From contig OZ038378.1 in the NCBI GenBank assembly GCA_964036045.1, forward strand, positions 181,872,944 through 181,936,943: DNA of 64,000 nucleotides. The letters run 5' to 3'. The notes beneath the pieces were generated by a model, which was not told where the DNA came from, made no database searches, and worked only from the letters and a program-made list of their open reading frames with translations. Source of the DNA: Eutreptiella sp. 'Long Island Sound 2002' (taxonomy: Eukaryota; Euglenozoa; Euglenophyceae; Eutreptiales; Eutreptiaceae). Below are positions 1-10,331 of this stretch, piece by piece. Positions within the stretch are counted from its first letter, which is position 1. Every line of letters begins with the position of its first letter. A program made the position numbers and the translations under genes.

Positions 1-9
1 CGCGCACAG
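1..9 (+). CDS. Probable end of an upstream aldo-keto reductase exon
   Basis: The window opens with CGCGCACAG directly followed by GTATGT, a good 5' splice site. Read in phase 0 this gives Arg-Ala-Gln, which joins cleanly to the exon at 400. In aldo-keto reductases the segment before the QxExHP motif is a short helix end, so these residues are acceptable there. With only 9 bases the call rests on the splice signal and phase alone. Confidence 0.4.
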
Positions 10-3000
10 GTATGTGGATGACCCCTGACCACTACGCACACCGAACGCGGTAGATTCGTGAGCCCCAGAGCCCCAGAATCCCAGCCAGTAGCCGGTAGGG
101 GTGGGGAAGGAGCAGTGAAGTACAGTGCAAATCTCAGTGCCACTAAAGCAGCTGGACGCCGCGTGGCGATTGGACTGGACAGAAGGTGACGAGGGCTGTG
201 AGGCAGGCGCAGCTGGAGCCTTGGCAGGGTCACAGCCCCGTGCACCCCAGCACTGCCCCCGCTGCCCCTCTTTATGACCGATAGTTGATGGGTGGGTCGC
301 AACTGAGCTGGTCCGCCCCCTGCCCCCTGCCCCCCCCCCCCATCTCCCACTAAGTACAACAGGAGCGTTGGCAGCGCGGTGCCACTTCTGTTGCCACAGA
401 ACGTGACGCGGCATCGCCCTGCCGTTCTCCAAAACGAGTGCCATCCGTACCTACAAAACAAAGATCTCATGGACCTGTGCCGGATTGAAGGCATCGTGTT
501 CCAGTCTTATTCGCCGTTGGGCAGCTACGACCGCCCATGGGCCCAGCAAGGCCTTCCATCCACGGGACATGAACTTCTGAAGGTGCGTTGTTGCCTGTGT
601 GCCTGGCTCCCTGACCTCAGATCGGGTGAAAGCCACCCGTCGTGTGTGTGTGGCCGGGCATGCAATTGGGAGTGCAGTTGAAGGATGGGTCGGAAATGCG
701 TAACGGATGCTTTAGCCTTTTGGTTCGCAAATGGCACGCTCACTTGTGCAAGAGGTTCCAGAAGTGGTCTACGGTGTGGGTGCACTTCGTGAACTTGCTG
801 AGGGTAGGATTTTTTACGGAGGAGTTGAGGTGTTTCGGACGTGGCGTTGCTGTGGTGACTGCATGCACCTTGCAGCAAAGGTGCGCTGCTTGCCGCTGCG
901 GTTCAGGGGGCTTGTCTGTGGTCTCTGCATTGATTTACCGTTGACTGGAGCCTCTCAGGATTTTACATTTGTTCAGCGGTTCTATAGTGCCTGTGCGCAA
1001 CGGTAAATGGTCCAATATGATACCACCTGACATGAGGTTTGGGGGGGGGGGGGGGGGGCGCAGGCTCACATGCTTCCCCACACCTCGACACGAGACAACT
1101 GTGGCACAGCAGCATGACTGTGCACTAGTCCGTCAGCACCAAGGCGAGAAATGCAGGCTCAATGCACCGCGAGCAGCCCTCGCACTCCGTTGCTCAACAT
1201 CAGCCGCACGCAGTATGGGAGACTCCGGGCCAACTTGAATAAGTGCGTTACACCGGAAGTGGGTTCGTCCGTTTTCCGGACCTTCATGGTTCTGCCCCCA
1301 CTCATGTCATGCCAATGGGTAAGTACGGGATTTGGCGCCGAAGGGCGGGGCTTTGTATGAGGTTTGCATGGATTTGCTGCACGAGGTTTGCATGAGGTTT
1401 GCGTGAGGTTTGCGTGAGGTTTGTGACGTTCCAGTTCCAACGTGAAAGGGCTGAATCTCGCATCAGCAGCAGCCCGTGACAAGCAACACGGCCCTCTGTT
1501 GTGCATCTTGCAACAGGACCCCAAGTTACTTGAAATGAGCGAAAGATACGGCAAAAGCCCTGCACAAATAGTCCTCCGATGGCATGTCCAGAGAGGTATG
1601 CTCGGCGACTGTACTATCCTGTGCTGTACGTCTTGTCTGCTCGTCCACTGCTGTTCTGGGCTGCGTTGCTGGCCATGCCTTATCTGCCGTCCCCTGTTCA
1701 TTTGCTACGTCTCAAGTGCCCTCGGGGTTGTCTTGGATTTGTGTCTCGGCTGTGTCCTGTTTGTGTGGGGTTTGTAGAGTCTGCATGAGGTTTGCAAGGG
1801 TTTGCCCAGGTTTCTTGAGTTGGACACGTTTTGTGTTGGTTGGATCCGGAATCCCTCAAGTTGCAGTTTCTGCAATTGCTTTGTTTTCCTCTTTCAGGCA
1901 GGCACACACATACAGTCATAGGCCCAGGCGACCTGCACTCTGCCACACGCAAAGCCACACAGAAATTGACCCAGCTGGGTGCGCGGGGTGCAGGAGAATG
2001 CGCAAGATAGGCAGGCTGGTGCGCGAGGACTTGTGTCTGCAGGACCTGGTCCATCTGGCCCCTGATCCCACTGCTCCAGTGCCAAGCCCCCTCCCCACAC
2101 TGGTGGACATTATGTCACTGCTGGGCAGACTGGACAGATTTTATGCCCGGCAACAGGAGCGGGAACGGCTGCGCAAATGGCGCGACAAAATGGGTGAGGC
2201 ATGGCTTGACCGCCCCAAAGAGGTATACAAGTGGATGAAGAATGAATTTCAACCCCCCATTGGTCATGCTAAAGGACCCACTCACAGGAGAGCCAACGTC
2301 CAACATGCAGAGAATGGACGAACTTTTGCACGAATCATGGGACAAAGTTATGCGCAAATATGCGGATACCCTTGAAGCCGACCCGGACAAATTTGTGCAA
2401 CAATACAGCCACTTCATTGAAGAAGGCAGAAATGGCCTCGGCCCCTATCACAGGAGCGAGACTCCGGAAACGCTTGAAGAAAATGGGGGTGCACATAGCC
2501 ATGGGCCTAGATGGATGGTGTGTGGCGGACTTGCTAAGCCTGCCACACGCCCTGCTGAACATGCTTGCTAATTTGCTTATAGTTGTGGAGGCAACAGGGC
2601 AGTGGCCGCGCATTTTGGCCAGGGGTTACGTCTTCTTGATTCCCAAGGGCGAAGGCATGCTGCCCATGTAGCAAAGGCCGCTTTTTGTTTTGTCGCAACT
2701 ATATAGAGTATGGGCTGGGATGAGACTAGACGAGTGCATGGTATGGCAGGAGACATGGGTGCACCCGCATGCTTTTGGCTTCCGGAAAAAGCGCCTGCCA
2801 ACAGATGCAACGGCACTCATTGCCATGCTAATTGAGCTGCACAATATCATAGGGGAATGCCTCATAGGCTTTGGGCTTGATTACGTCAAGTGCTTTGACT
2901 TGATTCCACAACGGGTGGTACTCCGGGTAGCAATCGTGCAGGGCATGCATGAGAGAACCCATCGGGCACTGTCTAGTATGTATGCACAGCTCACGAGATA

Positions 3001-6000
3001 TTTTAAAATAATGGGCTGCGTGTGCTCCTTTTTCGCTGCGACAAATGGAATTTTACAAGGCAGTCCGCTTAGCGTAATCCTTATAAACCTACTCACCAGC
3101 ATGTGGAAGAAGGTGCTGGATGCGCAAAAGCAAGCCACACAAGTCTCAGCCACGGTCCCCCCCCCCCGAAGGAACTCTGGGCTATGTCACGTGTGCACTG
3201 GCGGCAACAGCACAAAGCGCAGAAAGAAAATGGGCTCGTCAGTGGCCTATAAGACCATAGGTACCTTTCTGTCGCAAGACAAGAGACACGAAGATGCCTG
3301 TGGGTGGGCCACAGAGATGCGAAACAGTGGGTGTGCAGCGGTACGCCATCGGCCGACGCTATGCTTTACCCACCGGACCTGTAAATTCGACCTATTTCTG
3401 AGTGCATAAGACAGGGAAAGGTGATGGGCCCTCCCCCCGGGGGCATAGCCCCAACGGGATGCGTTTCGAGGGATTCAATAGTGGCGTTAGCGCAGATAAA
3501 ATAGGAAAATCGTGGCACCGGTCGGCGCAGTGCGCGTGGCAGAGCCCTGCATGTGGCATGTGCCATGAGGCATACGCCTGTGTTGACCAAATAGCATGGC
3601 TGTTTAGCCAGCGATGGAGGTGGAAAAAGACTGTCTCCCTGGTGGAAGGCAGTTTATAGGTAATGTGTTCGCACCATATAAGTGTCTGATCTACGTCCCA
3701 TGTCGTTCGGGCGATGATGCGAGGCACTGCGGAGTGCAACGCGCGCAAGACAGTGGGTCGTGAATAGCCAGACAAGAGGGCAACTTGCGCCCAGGATGTG
3801 ATACTCAATAAACAGGATGCCCATGTGTGGAGAAAGGGCTGTACATTGAGTACTGCACTGACCAGTATGTTGGATATGTGTTTGTGGGCCTGTGCAGGTG
3901 GTGGTGACTGGAGGGTGACTGTGTATTTCAGGTGCCAGCTCGCTGTCAAACCCGACGGCTGGGCATAAATCAATGGAGGGCTGTCGTCCCCGAGGTGTAT
4001 GGTAAAACCCATGGCCGTGAGAGAGGGGGATGTGCAAGTGCGGCGGCATACCCGTTGTTCATCTGTCATGCAGTCGCACAGGACTGGCAGGTCCCATACC
4101 TCTGACAGAGTGTCACAGACATTTTGCATCTCGTGCGCCGGGGACGGTCCCCGTGCCCCTACCAGGATGTTGTCCCTGAATTGCGCTAAGGACACCGTGT
4201 TCCCTCGTGGTGTGGTCCACAGTGGGTGTCCTCTTGGTGAGAAGGAGAGCTGGCCTATTCGTCTCATCAAGTCTGTCCGTTGTTTAGCGGCCCAGATGGA
4301 TCTCAGGTCTGCGCTTTGGGCGCTGAATGGTCCACCCATGGGGATAGCGCCTGTTCGTGACCACACTTTACCAGAGGCCTGTGTGTATGTGTCTGTCAGC
4401 AGTGAGAAGTACACCAGGTTCTCGAGGTCTTGGTGGAGGAGGTGGGTGAATCTGTTTGTTGTTCCCATACCTGCTCGGTCCAGGGATTTGTTGTCTCGGT
4501 GGATGCTCCATATCAGTTCATTCGCGTTCCACCGCCGCTTTTTGGATAACCATTTGACAGATGCCGTGAGATCTGACATCACTGATTGGGGTGTAACGTT
4601 GTTAAACTGACCCGAACAATCACATTCACCAATCACCGTGCAACCCCAATCAGGTAAACCGTGGACCCAGGGTTGGAGGTCTGTGATGCGCAGGACCAAG
4701 AAGGATGCTGTAATTTCCTGGACTAGTAGTTTGAGGAGGAGAGTGAAGGCGCGTGCTGCTGTGCGTAAGAAAAAGCGCTGCATCTGTGGCTCGACAACGG
4801 CTGCAATGGGCCGCCACAGGATGGTCTGTTTGATCAGGGACTTGGCTTTTCCTAGCAAGTACAGCAGTGGCAGGGTGCGGGAGGTGTTAACAGGCCATTT
4901 GTTCTGTTGTATAATGCGGTGCAGAGCTTTCATGATGCCTGGGGCCGTGTGTATGTCCTGGGACTCACAACCTTCGCCTTCCAAAAAGCGGTGGGTTTCG
5001 TCCCATACCCATTGTCGGCAGAATCCGAACAGCATTGTGGAACTCTTGTCGGCGACTCTGACGTAGGCCACTGTGCTTAACTGTTCCGCTAAATTCTGTA
5101 CGTGCTGTCGAAGGGTGGGGAGGCGGTCCCAGTCTGATTGTGGTAGTGCCGTGGCCAAAACAGACTTCGAAAAACGGCGCTGGACTTTGAGGGTGGTGGC
5201 CAACTGGCTCAAGCTTTGAATGGCCTGTTTGTAGGAGCGTGAGCCAGAGCAGGGGAGGGGGTCTGTCGCTCTGATGATGGACCTGCCGTGTGTGATGGAC
5301 AGGGGCAGGAGGGCATAGTGTCCTTGTACGGGGGGGGGGGGGGGCAGCAGAAGCTCAAGGGTTGGTGGTGGTCTTATGGACTCAGGGTCAAGCTCTACGT
5401 CGAACACCTGTTCTGAATTTTCATTACGCTAGAGAGGGGGGATGCTCAGTGCTGAAGGGGTCCAACACAGTTGGTGTCACAAATGCCGTCCTAGCAGGGT
5501 AGGAATGTTCGCTGTGTGGGGAATTTACAGCTTTTTCTATTGCACTGGAACCGGGCTCAGAGGGTTTTCAATAGAGCTAGGGGATGAGCCTGGCTCCGCT
5601 ATGTTGGCGCTTAGACTCGCCAGAGCCCGCCCCTGACATCAACTGCACAGTCAAAGTGCTAGGAATCAACTGCAATCTGGCTGAAAAGCAGATGAGGTTG
5701 GCTGCTTTGATAGTCCTCTGCGATCCAGATGTTGTCACGTTGCAGGTCGTTTGGAAAGAGGAGCATCTAACGTGCCTAGCATATCTTCCGTACCGGCAGT
5801 TTAAGGCGTCAGCCAGCAGGGGGAGGGGGGTTTGACTATACTGCTTCATCTGAGATGGATAGGTAAGAAAAAGCCCGTAGTCAGTCTGGAGGAGCATTGG
5901 ATTGGTGTGGCTTCCCATTGCTCAGCCAGTGACTCGATTGCCGTAGTGAATGTACACTTCCCCCCCTCCATGCACCCCAAAGACAGAAATGAAGCTATAT

Positions 6001-9000
6001 ATCATTTAGCAGAATTCCTCCTAAACTCGCGGTGTAGTATTCGGGTTTTGCAGGGCAATGTAAACGCTGATGACTGAACAGCGTGGTTCGAAAACGTGTT
6101 GTCACCTGGCAAGCGATGGTTGTTCCTCTCCCGCCCTTACTCTGCAGGAGCGGCTACTAACATGGTCAAGAGGGGCTCCAGGTTTTCTTACACAGTACGT
6201 GACTGGTTATTAACTTCATATCCTACCCCATGTAGAAAGTGTGAGTGGGCGATTCTACCGGGCCTATGCACCCATTTTACTCTGTTGTTTGAACGGCATT
6301 TCGACCCAGGGTTCTTGTGTCCCACAGATCCTACTTGCAGACAGTTCAACTTTCGAGCCACGTTTGAAAATGCGCTCCATTGTGCGGCTGCGCTTGTCTC
6401 CTTGGGTTTTTTCTGGTGTTCCCTGGCGCTGTGGGACCCAAACTCTGTGTTATATCTTTACTGGGATTTGATTAGGGACACAATTAGGAAAAGAGTCACA
6501 GTTCATTCGGTGTCCGAAGAAGTAGTGAAAGCTTTGGTGGAAGTCCGCGGGCAGACAGAAAAAACGCCGAAGCAGATTACGCAATGGTAGGCAAAGCAGC
6601 AAGACTCGGCTTGTGTTAAATCGTTGGGCCTGGACGCTGTAAAGCTTCAAGGCTTGAATATCACCTCCACCATCAACAAAGCATTAAAGCCCAAATCTCA
6701 AAAATTTAAAACAGTGCAGGAGATTTCGCCAGACGGGGAGACTTTCCCTTCTGACCCAGAGAGTTTCAAAGCAGAGATTTTAAAACAGGCATAGGAAGTG
6801 TACAGTAATCGCCCAGGAATTAGTCTTGATGTGGACCTAATCCCGTCAGCTCTAAGCAACACAAAGTTTGCAGGATCATCCCGGGTTTGTGGCGCCGATG
6901 TACCTGTACCTGTACAAGAGGTCGAGACTAGGCCTCCCCGTGGATGATTCCGCAGGATTATCCCCCTCCCTCGCTGAATTTTCCGAGTTGCTCAAGAAGA
7001 CAGGCTCACAGGCTACACCTTGTCTGAAGAGATGCCCCGCAGTCTGGTGAGACTGCTTAACGGCACGGCGTGGTCTATGCTAGTGCGGCTATTGGCTGAT
7101 CTGGACGCTGGTGCAGACAGCAAATGGTGGAGGTTGGTTATTCAACTATGCCTGTTGAAAAAGCAGCTGACGTGGCTGCTAAGAAACAGCAGACCCATTC
7201 TACTGGAGGCCTTCCTGTGTCGCTTGTCTGCTACCAATGTTTTTCAGCGCAGCCAGATCTGATCAGAGCTAGCAGGACTGATCCCTACTGTGTGTTTTGC
7301 TTACAGAAAAAACCTCTCTCCACAGGCAGTGGCTATGGTAGGGAGGAGTTTACTCGCTCTCTGGTGTGCCAAGTATGCTTTTGTCGTTTCCCTAGATTGG
7401 GATGAGAAAAATGCCTTTTGCAATGTTGCCAGAGCAAAGCAAGACAAGGTCACCGGGCATCCGGCTCTAGAAGTGGAGCGATGGGCGTCTCACACCTACG
7501 ATAGCATGCAACTCTGTGTGGTGTCTCCTTTTGGTTTAGTTGGGCCGTACAAACTCAGGCATGGTGGTCCACAGGGGAGCAATATGGGGGTGGGGTTGTT
7601 CAACAATATGGGTTTAGTTCGTACTTGGTTCAACGATGCTCTATGGAGAAACAACCTTCAACCAAAGTCCCTTAGGCCAGGTCCCTATGATTCTCAGGCG
7701 CTTTCTCCTGCCTTGCCATGGAAACCCGATTACCTGCTGCCTGAAATTTGCTATTCGGATGACGGAAGGGGATTTGCGCTGTCTGAGTCTGCTCTATCAT
7801 ATTTGCTTTTAACGGAAAGCCACAGCTGCTGGGCTGTAGGTGGATCAATGATTTTTTCAAGCTGCAAATATTCAAGGTCTGCCTTCGCGATGGTAAGTTG
7901 TGCCATACAAAGGGAAAAATCTACGCTGTGTTCGGTTAGTTTGAATACGGCAGATCAAGATTCTGTATGACAGGGATTCCCATGCTAATGGGTCACAAGC
8001 CTGCCACCTGCATTGACAAAATGCTGGTTCAATTGCGCAAGATTCTGGGGGTCACTGCTAGGTTAAGTCCGTCTTTTGTTTTGTTACTACGCATCCTGGT
8101 GGCGTATGCAATTGCAGGCCCAGACTATATCTTTGCAGTGATTCCCGCTCAATCCGCATGGTTGGGGCAACCGCAATCTCTGCTGAAACAGATCCTGTGC
8201 AGACTCCTGGGTTTGCCCAAGCAAGTACCAAATGCCCTGCTGTACACCCCGCCCAGAGCAAGTGGGTATGGTCTGGTTGCCCTATCTCCGCATTTTCAAG
8301 TCAAACACATCTCAACTTGGTTGACGAACGTAAACAGTAGGAATGCCCTGACCAGAGAAACACGCAGGTAAGCCTGGCAACTGCGATCCCCACCCCCCAA
8401 TCGAAGCCTGGGATGTCAGTACTATCCAATCATGGCTGGCAACCTATGAGTTGACCATCCTAATTGGTGAGTCGGAAAAAGCTAAGATACAGCCAGCCTA
8501 TACCCGGACGGAAGTCAGGCGTCAGAAAGCAACGGGACAAGTGATAGTCTGTTAAGATGGGGCTTTTAGCGAAAAAGAAGGCAATTTGGGCTGGGCAGCA
8601 GTCATTCCGGATGATTTGGGTGTGATGGCAGTGGCTTCCAGATCAGTGCTGTGTGACTCAGGTTCCTTCTGGTGTGCAGAATGGTGTGGCAAGTATCAGG
8701 GGATTGTCCCTTGTCAAAGCTAGACCTAGTTGAAGCCACAGTGGTTGCTACCATAGCCGACAATGTGTCAGCGATGTTCGGGTCCGATGGTGGCAAGCCA
8801 TCTGCTTGAAGCTGGGTCGACAGGGTTCGTCTAGCTTATGCGGAATACATACACTCCCATGGCGTTGAGGAGTTCTATGTGGCGGCTCACAATGACTCAG
8901 GTGCTACTCACGATGTTGCGAAATGGCAAGAGTTGTGTGATACCCTTGCCAAAGAGGCCTTATCAGAGTCCCGGGCTTGGAGTGTCCCCTTTTTGGATCT

Positions 9001-10238
9001 GGTAGTGGCTATGGCCTTCATTCTCAGGGAGGGCAGGCTGGTGCTAGACGCGAATAAATCCCTAGACAAAGCAGTGATCAGGTTTCAAGGCTTCCAGCTT
9101 CCAGACACAATGCTGAGGGTAGGTAGGGCCTGGCAAGAAACAGTTCTGTCCAGGGGACTAAGCCATGAAGCACTGGCGTTTGCGTTCCGGATGCGCACGA
9201 CTCCGTGGTGCCACACGTCTTCGAATCCGGATTTCTCGTGCCCGATATGCAGGTAACACTGCAAGGGTTGGGGTGTACACTTGCATAAGAAGTGTTTCTC
9301 GGGGTTTGTGGCGTGCAGTATTGCTTTTGCCTCAGTGGCAAACTATCTGCATGGTGAAGATAGTCAGGTTCGCTGGTGTTCGCTTGGCACGTTCATGTTC
9401 ACATGGAAAGCCACGGACTTCTGGTTATCCCTTGTGTTTGACAGTTCATGGTCCAACCAGTGCATGGATGATCCGCATGAGGTCTTTATCTCCTAGTCTG
9501 GACTGGTGTTGTGTCAAGATGACTGCAGACTGTCCCTGGCTATCCGTAGCAAGATTGCAGAGCAGGTCACTGGGTGCATTTGTCCCCTTTTCAGAGACGT
9601 CATTTCCTGTGTTTCAAACCTGCCTAGTGGCCCAGAGCAGTCGGCACGCCATGGGCATATTTAGCTTGTGCTCGCACACTTGCCTATGTTTGTGAATCGA
9701 TCCAGCCAGTGTTCTGGGGAGCCAATAGTGGGTGAATAACGGACCGGATCTAGGAAGAGGCAGGGTCGTCGTTCGTGGCGTTAGGTTACCCTCGCGCTCA
9801 TATTTGGAGCAAGACATCTTTTGCCTTAGCCCCTCTGTCCCCCCACGAGGTAGACTTAGGGTACGCAGTGACCACGATTCGTACTCCGGCAGGATTGTAT
9901 GTTTCCTTTCATCCGACTTCTCCCCCTCCGGGGCTGTGTGCTGCTGTCAGCGATCTGCTGAAGGATGAATGGAAGGAGGGCTCGGACGGACAGGTGCTGG
10001 ACCTTCCGGACACCCCGCACGGGGATACAGACTCCGAGGACGATGAACCAGATCTGGACGATTGGCTTGAATGATCGCAGATGCGTCTCCTTGTGCTGTG
10101 CCAGGGTTCCGATCAGGGTCATGGGAGGTGGAGGGTTCGTGTTTGCCACAGAAGAAAAAAGTCCACATGGGATCCGGCCTCCGTCACCGCCAGTCACCGA
10201 AGGGTGTGCTGGACTGGCGCCTTAATGAGTGGGCCGCT

Positions 10239-10331
<93 letters not shown>

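Larger units (their letters stand above)
5584..10074 (+). mobile_element. Decayed LINE retrotransposon with endonuclease, RT and RNase H remnants
   Basis: The second plus-strand non-LTR element in the same intron. Its parts run in the standard order: an apurinic-type endonuclease (about 5634-6077), a linker, an RT (about 7290-7970), an RNase H remnant (about 8556-8967), a Cys/His-rich end (about 9208-9256) and an acidic tail frame (to 10074). Stops and frameshifts interrupt nearly every domain, so it is a pseudogene. It is unrelated in sequence to the GIY-YIG element. Exact ends are not visible. I see no clear target-site duplication or poly(A) tail. Confidence 0.75.
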
